From Pseudomonadota bacterium (GTDB taxonomy: Bacteria > Myxococcota_A > UBA796 > GCA-2862545), in NCBI GenBank assembly GCA_005776945.1, contig SXOB01000064.1, positions 1 through 55,930 of the forward strand: DNA of 55,930 nt, written 5' to 3'. The first letter of the stretch is position 1; each line of letters starts with the position of its first letter. A program made the translations under genes and the position numbers. Positions 26,396 to 37,538 of this stretch are shown here, piece after piece. The notes beneath the pieces were generated by a model. The model saw only the letters and a list, made by a program, of their open reading frames with translations. It searched no databases and was not told the origin of the DNA.

Positions 26396-27217
26396 TCAGC
26401 CTTTGACCGCCCCAGCCGTCAACCCGCCGATGAAGTGCTTTTGCAGCGCGAAGAAAAGGACGATCACGGGCAGGCTGGCGACGATGGAGCCCGCGGCGAA
26501 CGCGCCCCAGTCGGCGCCATAGTCTCCGACGCTGCGCTGGAGAACGACCGGCAACGTGAACGCGCGGGGGTCGGACAACAGGGTGGCGGCCAACACGTAC
26601 TCATTCCAGGCGTTGAGGAAGCAAAACACGCCCGTGACGGCCAAGGCCGGGCGCAACAGCGGCAAAAGGACCGAGAAGAAGGTCCGGAATCGGCCGGCAC
26701 CATCGAGCATCGCCGCTTCTTCGAGGTCCTTTGGCAGGCCGTCGAACCACCCTTTGAGCGTCCACACGCTGAACGGGATGCTCGTCGCCGCGTAGACGAG
26801 GACGAGGCCGAGTAGGCGGTCGAGCAGCCCGAGCGCGTCGAGCATCAGGTAGAGCGGAACGGCCATGACGACGCCAGGAAACGTCTGCGTCGCGACGAAG
26901 CCGGCCAAGGTGAGATCGCGGCCGGGAAAGTCGAAGCGGGCGAGCGCCCAGGCGGCCGTCACCGAGAAGGCGAGGCCAGCGAGCGCCGCGGAGGTGGCAA
27001 CGACGATGGACGTCACCAGCGCCGCGGCCACGTCCCCCCGCGCCAAACCGGCCAGGTGGGTCCACGTCGGCTCCGTCGGCCACGGGACGACGCCGGTCAC
27101 AGGGCCCACCGACACCGCCATCGCGAGCACCCAGGCCACGGGGTAAAGCGCCACCACGGCCGCGATGAGCAGCGCGCCATGCACGGCCAAAGCCATCGGC
27201 AAGGACACGGGCTTCAT
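26396..27217 (-). CDS. ABC sugar importer permease, MalG type
   Basis: 273 residues with six predicted membrane helices. The permease coupling loop (EAA motif) is EEAAMLDGAGRFRTFFSVLL. The opening SLPMALAVHGALLIAAVVAL and the end FIGGLTAGAVKG are typical for the MalG/UgpE group, whose C-terminus contacts the ATPase. It is joined to the fused binding protein-permease gene by an ATGA overlap. Confidence 0.92.
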   Translation of the reverse strand: MKPVSLPMALAVHGALLIAAVVALYPVAWVLAMAVSVGPVTGVVPWPTEPTWTHLAGLARGDVAAALVTSIVVATSAALAGLAFSVTAAWALARFDFPGRDLTLAGFVATQTFPGVVMAVPLYLMLDALGLLDRLLGLVLVYAATSIPFSVWTLKGWFDGLPKDLEEAAMLDGAGRFRTFFSVLLPLLRPALAVTGVFCFLNAWNEYVLAATLLSDPRAFTLPVVLQRSVGDYGADWGAFAAGSIVASLPVIVLFFALQKHFIGGLTAGAVKG

Positions 27218-29286
27218 CGCGCCCCCATGCGGGTCGTCACCCGGCTCCAGGCGAGCAGCACGACCATGACGAGCAGCGCGTAGGCCGCCGCGTACCCCGT
27301 CCGGTGACCTCGGCTGAAGGCCCAACGCCAGGATTCCGTGACGAGCAACTCCGTGGCGCCATTGGGTTCGCCACCGCTGACAAGCATGACGACGTTGAAG
27401 GCGTTGAAGGTCCACACGCTGCCGAGCAGGATCGCGGGGATCATCGCCGGTAACAACGTGGGCCACACGACGTGGCGGAAGCGCTGCCAACCCGTCGCGC
27501 CGTCGACGGTGGCGGCGTCGACGAGGTCCTTGGGAACGGACGCGAGGGCCCCAAGGGCGACGACCATCATGAAGGGGAAGCCAAGCCACGTGTTCGTCGT
27601 GAGGTTCGCCGTGAAGGCCGCCAGAAAGCTGCCGGTCCAATCGATGTCGACGTCGCGGCCGATGCCGATGGCCAACAGCGCGTTGATCGCGCCCATCTGG
27701 CTGTGGAACATCCCCTTCCAGACGAGAGCCGTCAGGTACGAAGGCACTGCCCAGGGCAGGATCAGGATCGCCCGGAACGCCGTCCGTCCCCAAATCCAAG
27801 GGGCGTTGAGCGCCACCGCCAACCCGAGCCCGATGCCGACGTGAAGCGCGAGGTTGGCGGCCGTCCATACGACGGTCACCGCGAGCGCGTACCAAAACGA
27901 CATGGGCGCCCACAGCGGCCCGTGGCCACCGAGCAGGATGTCGCCGAAGTGCGCGAGCCCAACGAAGCGCCAGCCGTCGCCCACCCGCTCGTACAAGGCC
28001 CGCGACGCCCCCCATAGGAACGGGATGCCGACGAGCAGCGCGGTGGCGCCGGCCCCCGGGGCGACCCAAAGCCAATCCCCCGACGAGAGCCGTTTTCGCT
28101 GTGTCCACAGGTGGCCAAAGCCCGCGCCGAGCGCGGCCACCGCCGCCAACGCGAGCGCCAAAACGTAGGGCCACGAGGCGACCGCCGGCGGAATCGGGCG
28201 GGTCAGCACATCGAAGGTGCGCTGCGCACCTGCCGCTGCCGAAGCGGGGTCGCCGCCGCGCAACACGTCGCGCAGCGCGCGGGCATGGGCCTCGAAGGCG
28301 CTCGAAAGCCCGGGATCCGTCGGCATCGGCACGAGCCCATCGATCGACGCAACGACGGCCTTCGCCAACGGCGCCACCGCGTCGACGTCGCGGCGCGCCG
28401 GCGCCACACCGCCCTCCTCAGCGAGCCGGCGCGCGGCTTCGACGCCAGCAAGCGCCCGGGCCAAGGCGTGTGCGGCGCCGGGCGAACGGGCGTGGGCCGA
28501 GACGAAGGCCGCGTCCACCGTGAGGAATGGCCGGGCGGGCAGGTCGGACGACACCGCTGGCAGCGGGACTGCCGCGAGTGGGCGGGTCACCTCGGCCGCA
28601 AACCACGGCCCCGAAAACACGATGGGGATGTCGCCAGACGCGAACCCGTTGCGGACGACGTCGCTTGTCGGCTGAGCCGGCATCGCGGGATGCCGACCGA
28701 AGCGCTGAGCGATGGCCAAGGCGGCGCGCTGGGCGTCGCTCTCGAGCGCGCGATCCGCGCCCACGAAGGCACCACCCAATGCGTGAACATAAGGCGCAAG
28801 AAAGTAGGGCTCGGCCACCATCCAAGCAAAGGCCAGCTCGCCCTTGGCCGCGCGGGCGTCGCCATAGGCGGCGAGCGCGTCCAACGTCTGGGGCGGCGAC
28901 TCCACTTGGGTCGGGTCGTAGACGAGGACGAGCGACTTGAGCGACAGCGGCTGCCCGTAGGCTCGGCCGTCGAGCGAAACCGCGTCGGCCGCCACCGGCC
29001 AAAACGCGAGGTCGAGGTCCACCACGGGCGCAACGAGGCCGAGCTCGCGCCATGCCCCCAGGCCGCCATGCCCCGCGATGAACACATCGGGTCCGTTGCC
29101 GTGGGGGATGGCCGTCTCCAGCTTCGTGTCGAAGGCGCCAAACGGGATGCCGACGACGGACACGGCGTCTCCCTGAGCCGTGGCCGCCATGTGGGCCGCG
29201 GCCTCGAGCGCGTCGGCTTCGGCACCCCGCATCGAATGCCAGAGGACGACGTCCGCGGCCTGCGCGAGGCCCATCAGCCAGATCAC
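27214..29286 (-). CDS. Fused sugar-binding protein (MalE-like) and permease (MalF-like)
   Basis: 690 residues in one open frame. The short signal MIWLMGLAQAADVV is followed by a type-2 periplasmic binding domain (~11-360: LWHSMRGAEADALEAAA, PDVFIAGHGGLGAW, GQPLSLKSLVLVYDPT, FSGPWFAAEVTRPLAAVPLP). A membrane helix at ~372-395 begins the MalF-type permease, with the EAA loop DAATVDGATGWQRFRHVVWP near residue 600. The binding domain is thus covalently tethered to its own transporter. The frame is continuous with no internal stop or start needed. The gene overlaps malK-like and malG-like genes by 4 bp on each side. Confidence 0.9.
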   Translation of the reverse strand: MIWLMGLAQAADVVLWHSMRGAEADALEAAAHMAATAQGDAVSVVGIPFGAFDTKLETAIPHGNGPDVFIAGHGGLGAWRELGLVAPVVDLDLAFWPVAADAVSLDGRAYGQPLSLKSLVLVYDPTQVESPPQTLDALAAYGDARAAKGELAFAWMVAEPYFLAPYVHALGGAFVGADRALESDAQRAALAIAQRFGRHPAMPAQPTSDVVRNGFASGDIPIVFSGPWFAAEVTRPLAAVPLPAVSSDLPARPFLTVDAAFVSAHARSPGAAHALARALAGVEAARRLAEEGGVAPARRDVDAVAPLAKAVVASIDGLVPMPTDPGLSSAFEAHARALRDVLRGGDPASAAAGAQRTFDVLTRPIPPAVASWPYVLALALAAVAALGAGFGHLWTQRKRLSSGDWLWVAPGAGATALLVGIPFLWGASRALYERVGDGWRFVGLAHFGDILLGGHGPLWAPMSFWYALAVTVVWTAANLALHVGIGLGLAVALNAPWIWGRTAFRAILILPWAVPSYLTALVWKGMFHSQMGAINALLAIGIGRDVDIDWTGSFLAAFTANLTTNTWLGFPFMMVVALGALASVPKDLVDAATVDGATGWQRFRHVVWPTLLPAMIPAILLGSVWTFNAFNVVMLVSGGEPNGATELLVTESWRWAFSRGHRTGYAAAYALLVMVVLLAWSRVTTRMGAR

Positions 29287-30299
29287 AGGCGCGCCAACAC
29301 GACGGCCCGCTCGACACTCAAATCGACGCCGCCCTCAACGATGCCGACGTCGCGGTCCCGCAATTGGACGGCGACTGGCGGAAACCCAGGCCGCACGACC
29401 GTGACCACGCGTTCCGCGCCCATCCACTCGACTGCGTCCACCTGGCCCCAGGACCCTGGCGTCAGGGTGCACTCCGCTGGACGAACACCCACCCAGACGG
29501 GGCCGACCAGCGGGGTAGGAAAGGACCGATTCCAGCCGTCGACGCGCGCGACGTGCCCGTCGCCAAGGCCCGGAAGCAGGTTCATTGGCGGTGTCCCGAT
29601 GAATCGGGCCACAAAGGCTGACGTAGGCGCGTCGTAGAGCTCCCGGGGCGGTCCGGATTGGGCCACGCGTCCGCCTTCCAACACGACGAGCTGGTCCGAA
29701 AGCGCCAACGCCTCCACTGGGTCGTGGGTGACGTGCACGAAGGTGGCGCCAAGACGCCGATGGAGCTTCTTCAACTCGATGCGGACGTCCGCGCGGAGCG
29801 CAGGGTCGAGGTTGCTCAGGGGCTCATCGAACAAGAAGACGGCCGGCCGCCGCACAATCGCGCGACCCATGGCCACCCGTTGGCGCTGCCCGCCGGAAAG
29901 TGCCGCGGGAAGACGATCCAACAGCGTCCGCAACCCGAGTTGATCGGCGACGGCCTCGACGGCGGCGTCGATCTCAGCGCGCGGAAGGCCGCGAACCTCC
30001 AGCGCAAACCCCAAATTCCTGCGGACGCTCATGTGCGGGTAGAGCGCATACGACTGAAAGACCATTGCGACGTCGCGGGCTTGCGGCGACAACGCGTCGA
30101 CGCGCCGGTCCCCGAGATGGATCGTGCCAGCCGCGGGCCTTTCCAAGCCGGCAATCGCGCGCAGAAGGGTCGACTTGCCGCACCCCGACGGACCGATGAG
30201 GATGGCGTAAGCGCCGTCGGCAACCTCGAGATCGACACCGTCGAGCACCGAGGTGGCGCCGTAGCGGACGGCCAGGCCTCGAATGCTCAGGCTCGCCAC
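29283..30299 (-). CDS. ABC sugar importer ATPase, MalK/UgpC type
   Basis: 338 residues. Walker A GPSGCGKST, Q-loop FQSYALYPHMSV, signature LSGGQRQRVAMGRA, Walker B VFLFDEPLSNLD and switch VTHD are all intact. A C-terminal TOBE/regulatory region (~240-338) is shorter than in E. coli MalK. It powers import of a carbohydrate by the fused MalEF-like and MalG-like proteins. The GTG start is 3 bp after leuS. The substrate is unknown. Confidence 0.95.
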   Translation of the reverse strand: MASLSIRGLAVRYGATSVLDGVDLEVADGAYAILIGPSGCGKSTLLRAIAGLERPAAGTIHLGDRRVDALSPQARDVAMVFQSYALYPHMSVRRNLGFALEVRGLPRAEIDAAVEAVADQLGLRTLLDRLPAALSGGQRQRVAMGRAIVRRPAVFLFDEPLSNLDPALRADVRIELKKLHRRLGATFVHVTHDPVEALALSDQLVVLEGGRVAQSGPPRELYDAPTSAFVARFIGTPPMNLLPGLGDGHVARVDGWNRSFPTPLVGPVWVGVRPAECTLTPGSWGQVDAVEWMGAERVVTVVRPGFPPVAVQLRDRDVGIVEGGVDLSVERAVVLARL

Positions 30300-30302
30300 G
30301 GC

Positions 30303-32831
<2,529 letters not shown>

Positions 32832-32851
32832 CCCAACCCCGGGGAGCGCGG

Positions 32852-32857
32852 AGCTAA
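32852..32857 (-). promoter_or_regulatory. Candidate -10 element for leuS
   Basis: Minus-strand TTAGCT preceded by CG, 20 bp before the ATG at 32831. GGGG sits between as a weak ribosome site. Confidence 0.45.
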
Positions 32858-32907
32858 CGCGGGGGCGGGGCCCTACGCGGGGCTGACCTCCCTGACGGTG
32901 CAGGGGG

Positions 32908-33606
32908 CTAGTTCAGGCCGATGACCTCGACCTGGGCGCTATAAATGCCATCCATACCGGGCACGTCGACGACCCCGCATCCGGCCACACTTGCAAGCGT
33001 GGCCTCGTCGAGAGGCACGGTGCCGATCCAGTCATCGATGGCGAGGTCTTCGTCGTCCAGGTCAATCCAGAGTTCCCCTCCGTCGGAGGGTCGAACGTCG
33101 AATTGCATTCCCAGCGCTGGCTCGTACGTGTCGTCGGCAAGGTTGAATGAGACGTCGGTCGTCGTCGTGTACCCGAAGGTCGTGTACGTATACGTCGTCG
33201 ACCAAGCAGAAGATCCGCTCGATGAAGGAAAGAACCGGGTCGCCGTCACGATCGGGTCGGGCGGAACCGTACCCTCAAGCAATTCCGGCGCATACTCATC
33301 CACGAGTTGCAAGATCTCTGCGGCCGTCATGAGTTCGGTGCTCGCCAGCGCCTCGCCCAAGGATGCGGTCGCCTCCAAGAGCCAATCGGGTATCTCCCCG
33401 TTCCAGTCCCAGGGCTCTCCCGTCCCTGGGTTCAGGGGATGAATGACCACAGAATCGACCCACACGTCGTAGCGATTCGCGCTCCCTCCACAAGTCGGCT
33501 CGTCCGCAGTCGAGCTGCTGGCGCCGCCACCACCATCACCGCCAAAGGCAGAACCATCGACGGAACACGCACCCGAAAGCGCAAAGAGCGCGAGCCCAGA
33601 CTTCAT
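32908..33606 (-). CDS. Lipoprotein of unknown function
   Basis: 232 residues. The signal MKSGLALFALSGAC is one of the more conventional ones here. A Gly/Ser-rich linker (DGSAFGGDGGGGASSS) follows, then a beta-rich domain beginning CGGSANRYDVWVDSVVIHPL with GEPWDWNGEIPDW, a pattern often found in Myxococcota calcium-binding-like surface domains. Acidic strands near the C-terminus (LWIDLDDEDLAIDDW) could bind metal. AGGAGG precedes the ATG and TTAGCC lies 36 bp upstream. Confidence 0.7.
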   Translation of the reverse strand: MKSGLALFALSGACSVDGSAFGGDGGGGASSSTADEPTCGGSANRYDVWVDSVVIHPLNPGTGEPWDWNGEIPDWLLEATASLGEALASTELMTAAEILQLVDEYAPELLEGTVPPDPIVTATRFFPSSSGSSAWSTTYTYTTFGYTTTTDVSFNLADDTYEPALGMQFDVRPSDGGELWIDLDDEDLAIDDWIGTVPLDEATLASVAGCGVVDVPGMDGIYSAQVEVIGLN

Positions 33607-33642
33607 CGTTCCTCCTAGCGGCCGAACGGCGGCCGTTCGTCC

Positions 33643-33648
33643 GGCTAA
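33643..33648 (-). promoter_or_regulatory. Candidate -10 element for the 32908-33606 lipoprotein
   Basis: Minus-strand TTAGCC preceded by CG, 36 bp before the ATG at 33606. An inverted repeat (gccgaacggc/ggccgttcg) lies between. Confidence 0.4.
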
Positions 33649-33700
33649 CGACAGCCCTCGAAAGCGCCCCTTACAACCTCTGTCACGCCGAGCCGAGCCA

Positions 33701-33776
33701 TGGACGGAGTGGGATTCGAACCCACAACATGACCCGGGTTTTAAGCCCGGCGCGTATACCGTTCCGCCACCCGTCC
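33701..33776 (-). tRNA. trnL: tRNA-Leu (UAA) with short variable region
   Basis: On the minus strand the acceptor is GGACGGG/TCCGTCC with discriminator A. TGGCGGAACGG starts a Leu-like D arm, the anticodon stem CCGGG/CCCGG encloses CTTAAAA (anticodon TAA), and the T arm is GTGGG/CCCAC around TTCGAAT. No CCA is encoded. Between anticodon and T arms only about 8 nt (GTCATGTT) are present, much less than the 12-15 nt arm normal for tRNA-Leu. It begins 5 bp after the stop codon of the gene at 33782-34306. Confidence 0.88.
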
Positions 33777-33781
33777 GTGAT

Positions 33782-34306
33782 TCACGGCGTCGCGGGCGTC
33801 GGCAGCGGGGTCGCGAGGCCCGCCACGGCCCGCACGAGCACCCGCGCGACCTCCGGCGCCACCTTCTGCTCCGGCAGCCAGTGCGCCAACACGACGGTGT
33901 TGATCAACGCTCCGTCCGCCGCCACCCACTCCTCCTCGGTGAACAGCTCCTTGCGCGCCAAGTCGCACTGCTTGTAGACCAGCCGCCGCGCGTCCGCTCG
34001 CACCTTGCTGTAGGCGACATCCACGGCCACGCCCGGCGCCGCCGGACAGGCCGCCTCCACGAGCTTGGACTCGTCGCTGGCCGTCTTCATGTCGACCTGC
34101 GGCCGGTGTTCGGCGGCCACCATCGGCAATTCGGTCAAAGCCGAACCGACGCCGTCCGGGAGACGGCAGTGCGTCGTCAGCGCTGAGGCGCCCCACGCCA
34201 GCGACTCGGCCGCATCGGCGGGTGGAACCTTGGCCGCATCCGCGAGGCGGGCCACGTCGCACCCCAAACTGACCGCCCAGGCCGCGCCCAAGGTCGCCCA
34301 AACCAT
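33782..34306 (-). CDS. Small exported protein of unknown function
   Basis: 174 residues from the ATG at 34306 (TGATG with the SMUG1 stop). MVWATLGAAWAVSLGCDVAR gives a short signal with a possible lipobox SLGC. The mature protein is helical, with several Cys (HCRLPD, AACPAAPG, KQCDLARKELF), and ends in Thr/Pro. No family is recognised. It lies between SMUG1 and tRNA-Leu and is probably on the same transcript. Confidence 0.65.
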   Translation of the reverse strand: MVWATLGAAWAVSLGCDVARLADAAKVPPADAAESLAWGASALTTHCRLPDGVGSALTELPMVAAEHRPQVDMKTASDESKLVEAACPAAPGVAVDVAYSKVRADARRLVYKQCDLARKELFTEEEWVAADGALINTVVLAHWLPEQKVAPEVARVLVRAVAGLATPLPTPATP

Positions 34307-35043
34307 CACAGGACCCCCATCCCTTGCAATTCGGATTCTACGGTCTTGGACCAGCCGCGATTCGCCATCGGACTCGCGGGGCTCGGATGAAGGATCCGGC
34401 CCACGGGGACTGAACCCGCAACCCTGCGGACACATTGCTCGGCGAATTGCCCGACCCCCACCACCCGTCGCGGCGCAAGCGTCCGAATCATGCGCCCAAG
34501 CGCCTCGTCACAGGCCGCGGTCAACGGCGCACGTTCGCTCGCCGGCAGTGCGTCAGGCGTGATGTTCCGCCCACCGGGGCCCATAAAAGCCAGGGGGCAC
34601 CAGTTGACGACGAAGAACTCGGAGAAAAAGCGATCCGCCGTCCCGAAGCGCTCCGCGACCCATCCCCAAAGCCTCTGCCCGCTCACCTCGCCGCGCGTCG
34701 AAGCGAATCCGAGGACAGGGCGACGGGGATGTTCGTCCGGCGGCCGACCCACATCGCCGCGGAGGCCGAGGAAGCTGGAGACGAAGCCCGGGTCCCCAAA
34801 CGGCACCCCCGTTTGCACCATGCCGTAGGGCCCGGGGTTCATTCCAACAAGGATGACCCGCCCGCGAGCCGCGCCGTACCGACGAATCCACGCCTCGTGG
34901 ACCCCCCAAGCGTAGTCCAAAGGCTGATAGACCGCCTCGACCGGCGGACCAAACCGCAGGCCTGCGATCGAAGCTCGCAGGTCCAGCGTCGCCGACAGCA
35001 GGTCCGCTGTTGGGTCCACACCGCCCCCGACGGCATGGTACAT
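34306..35043 (-). CDS. SMUG1-type uracil-DNA glycosylase
   Basis: 245 residues from the ATG at 35043 (GGGAGG upstream). Motif 1 GMNPGPYGMVQTGVPFGD contains the catalytic Asn, and motif 2 HPSPASPMANRGW contains the His that inserts into DNA. FFVVNWCPLAFMGPGGRNIT is the family core. SMUG1 removes uracil and oxidised uracils from single- and double-stranded DNA in base-excision repair. The gene is divergent from the lipoprotein at 35081, with 37 bp between start codons. Start codons at 35049 or 35064 are also possible. Confidence 0.93.
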   Translation of the reverse strand: MYHAVGGGVDPTADLLSATLDLRASIAGLRFGPPVEAVYQPLDYAWGVHEAWIRRYGAARGRVILVGMNPGPYGMVQTGVPFGDPGFVSSFLGLRGDVGRPPDEHPRRPVLGFASTRGEVSGQRLWGWVAERFGTADRFFSEFFVVNWCPLAFMGPGGRNITPDALPASERAPLTAACDEALGRMIRTLAPRRVVGVGQFAEQCVRRVAGSVPVGRILHPSPASPMANRGWSKTVESELQGMGVL

Positions 35044-35067
35044 CGCCACTCGACCTCCCACCACCCG

Positions 35068-35073
35068 TTAGAG
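35068..35073 (+). promoter_or_regulatory. Candidate -10 element, leaderless gene at 35081
   Basis: TTAGAG preceded by CG. Only 7 nt separate it from the ATG at 35081, so transcription would start at or next to the start codon. Confidence 0.5.
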
Positions 35074-35080
35074 TGCGCCC

Positions 35081-35911
35081 ATGTGGGTTTGGTCTGTCCT
35101 CGCCTGCGGCTCTGGCCTCGGCCCGCCGGCTTTCACGAGTGACCCGCCGCCTCCCGTGACCACGGGCACCCCGCCCGATCTGACACCTACGAACACAGTC
35201 CCGACGCTGCCGACGGACGACACCGACCCTCCGGTCACGACGGACCCCACCACCGATCCGCCGACCGACCCGCCCACCACCACGGGCACACCGCCGCCTC
35301 CGACGGGTACCGGACCCTGGTCGCATGGCTGGGCCATCGACGGCGACGACGTCGACTGGTTTCCGGAAGAAGAGCAGGCCATCGTCGACGGTGCTCTTGC
35401 GCTCACGTGGGATTCGACCGACCTGTACATTGGCGTCCGGCATCCCGACGTCGCCGAGGGCGGCTCCCAACACTGGTTCCTGCTCGCGATGTCCGACGGC
35501 ACCCCCGGCTCCACCGTCCTGCCGTCGATCGGCACCCAACAGGCCACCCTGCCCTTCGCCCCCGACCGCCTTTTGCGTTGGAAGGCCGACGACACCTACG
35601 ACGCGCTGGACACCTGGGACGGGACCGCCTGGGCGACGTCCGACAACTGGCTCGAGACCCAGGGGTCGCTGCACCAGGAACACAACGAGCGAAGCATCGT
35701 CGAGTTCCGACTGCCGCGTGACGCGTTCGAATCCACCACGCTCGAGTTCGCCGCTTGGTGGGTCTTCGAGGGGGCCGGCTTCGAGACCAGCTACGCCGTC
35801 TCGCCGACCACAGCGTTTGCCCACGGGATCTACGACCCCGACCTCGCTTCCTGGTGGCGGGTCGACCTCACGGGCAGCCTCCCCTTCGGCGACATCCAAC
35901 CGCAGCCCTGA
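35081..35911 (+). CDS. Lipoprotein with Thr/Pro linker and CBM9/DOMON-like domain
   Basis: 276 residues. The signal is MWVWSVLAC, forced because no start lies upstream in frame. Residues ~18-80 are a Thr/Pro/Asp-rich linker with repeats such as TDPPTDPPTTTGTPPPP, likely extended and perhaps glycosylated. The C-terminal ~190 residues form a beta-sandwich with ALTWDSTDLYIGVRHPDV and IVEFRLPRDAF, resembling carbohydrate-binding family 9 domains. It is placed before the amidase in the same direction. Confidence 0.7.
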   Translation: MWVWSVLACGSGLGPPAFTSDPPPPVTTGTPPDLTPTNTVPTLPTDDTDPPVTTDPTTDPPTDPPTTTGTPPPPTGTGPWSHGWAIDGDDVDWFPEEEQAIVDGALALTWDSTDLYIGVRHPDVAEGGSQHWFLLAMSDGTPGSTVLPSIGTQQATLPFAPDRLLRWKADDTYDALDTWDGTAWATSDNWLETQGSLHQEHNERSIVEFRLPRDAFESTTLEFAAWWVFEGAGFETSYAVSPTTAFAHGIYDPDLASWWRVDLTGSLPFGDIQPQP

Positions 35912-35917
35912 CGCGAG

Positions 35918-35923
35918 TTAGCC
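35918..35923 (+). promoter_or_regulatory. Candidate -10 element for the amidase gene
   Basis: TTAGCC preceded by AG, 28 bp before the ATG at 35952. It overlaps the end of the upstream unit. Confidence 0.4.
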
Positions 35924-35951
35924 GGCGGCACCCTCTCCTCGGGTGGTGATC

Positions 35952-37538
35952 ATGTTGCACATCCTTTTTGGCGCCTTCGCTGGGGCTGCCGAGCCCGTCA
36001 TGCCGATGATCGACGCCGCCGCGGCCGAGTTCGGCGTCCCGCGCGACCTCCTAGCGGCCCTTGCGTGGCAGGCGTCCCGCTTCGACCCCGACGCACGCAG
36101 CGACTGGGGTGGCGTCGGACCCATGGACCTCCGTCCCGACCGCGACCCCCGCCAGTCCCAGGCGGCCGAATGGGTCGGCTTGTCCGTCGACGACTTGCTC
36201 GCGCGCCCCGAGGACCAGGTCCGCGGCGCCGCAGCCATCCTGCTCCAGCAAGCCGAGGCCGCCGGCGGCGGTGCCGCCCCGTCGCCCGACGACCTCACGG
36301 CGTGGGCCGACGCACTGGCCCTGTTCAGCGGATCGCCCGACCCGCTCTGGCAGCGACGCCACCGCACGAGCATCTACGAACTCGTCTACGTTGGTGTCGA
36401 TGCCACCAGCGTCCGCGGCGAAGCCGTGCGATTCGGTGGCGTGCCGGTCGACCTCAGGGCCGTCGCCTCGGTCGGTCTGCCCGTCGCCATGTTGCCAGAC
36501 TACAGCGGCGCTGCCGCGTTCGTCGCCGCCGCATCGTGCAACTACACGAACGATTCTCGGACCGGTTCGGCCATCGACACCCTGGTCGTCCATACGATGC
36601 AGGGAACGTACAGCGGCGCCATCTCCTGGTTCCAGAACTGCGCGGCCGGCGCGAGCGCCCACTACAACGTGCGGAGTTCTGACGGCGAGATCACCCAGTC
36701 CGTTGCCGAGGCCGACATCGCCTGGCACGCAGGCCACTGGGACACGAATGTGGCGAGCATCGGCATCGAGCACGAGGGCTTCATCGAAGACCCCGACGAT
36801 TGGTACACGACCGAGATGTACGAAGCGTCCGCGGCCCTGGTCGACGACATCATGGCCCGCACATCCGTCCTGCCTGACCGCAACCACGTCATCGCCCACG
36901 CCGAGGTGCCGGGCTGCCCGTACTCTGGCGGCGGCGCCGGCTGTCACACCGATCCGGGTGACGGCTGGGACTGGGACTTCTACCTCGACCTCATCGAGGG
37001 GACCGCGCCCACCACGGGAACCGTCATCGGTGTCATCGCCGAAGATGACATCTTCACCGGCGCACGCATCCCCGGCGCCACCGTCGTGTTGACCCCGGGC
37101 GGCGACACCTTGGCCGCCGACGGCACCGGCCTCTGGTCCTTCGACGGCCTGTCCGAAGGCACCTACACGGTGACCGGGTCGGCCGACGGCTACGACCCCG
37201 CGAGTTGCACGACGACGGTGACGTCATCGGGCCAATTCTGGTGCAGCATTGCCCTTGTGCGGGCCGGCAGCGCGCCCCCCACGGATCCGCCTGGGGGGTC
37301 CACCGCCCCCGGCGGGACCACCGGACCGGGCGGTACCGCGCCGACGTTTCCGACGTCTCCCGCGCCCGGCGACGACTCCCCTGGCGACTCGCCCCGGACC
37401 GTTTCGAGCCTCCGCTCGTCGGGCGGATGCCACCACGGCGCGTCGACGGACGGCCTCATCAGCGGCTTCCTCACGACGTTCGTCCTGCTGATGGCGATCC
37501 GTCGCCGCCCGTTCAGTCCCGAATCCGATCCGCGATGA
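35952..37538 (+). CDS. N-acetylmuramoyl-L-alanine amidase with degenerate lysozyme-like module and MYXO-CTERM-like tail
   Basis: 528 residues. The signal is MLHILFGAFAGAAEP. Residues ~15-55 (AAAEFGVPRDLLAALAWQAS then RFDPDARSDW) resemble the SLT/lysozyme core, but the expected catalytic Glu before SRF is Ala. The Amidase_2/PGRP domain (~200-345) has the zinc ligands in TLVVHTMQGT, AWHAGHWDTNVASIGIEHEG and HAEVPGCPYSGGG. A carboxypeptidase-regulatory domain (~360-430) and a Gly/Thr/Pro linker follow. The C-terminal tail is SGGCHHGASTDGLISGFLTT followed by FVLLMAIRRRP. It probably acts on peptidoglycan at the cell envelope. GTGs at 35943 and 35946 are alternative starts. Confidence 0.88.
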   Translation: MLHILFGAFAGAAEPVMPMIDAAAAEFGVPRDLLAALAWQASRFDPDARSDWGGVGPMDLRPDRDPRQSQAAEWVGLSVDDLLARPEDQVRGAAAILLQQAEAAGGGAAPSPDDLTAWADALALFSGSPDPLWQRRHRTSIYELVYVGVDATSVRGEAVRFGGVPVDLRAVASVGLPVAMLPDYSGAAAFVAAASCNYTNDSRTGSAIDTLVVHTMQGTYSGAISWFQNCAAGASAHYNVRSSDGEITQSVAEADIAWHAGHWDTNVASIGIEHEGFIEDPDDWYTTEMYEASAALVDDIMARTSVLPDRNHVIAHAEVPGCPYSGGGAGCHTDPGDGWDWDFYLDLIEGTAPTTGTVIGVIAEDDIFTGARIPGATVVLTPGGDTLAADGTGLWSFDGLSEGTYTVTGSADGYDPASCTTTVTSSGQFWCSIALVRAGSAPPTDPPGGSTAPGGTTGPGGTAPTFPTSPAPGDDSPGDSPRTVSSLRSSGGCHHGASTDGLISGFLTTFVLLMAIRRRPFSPESDPR

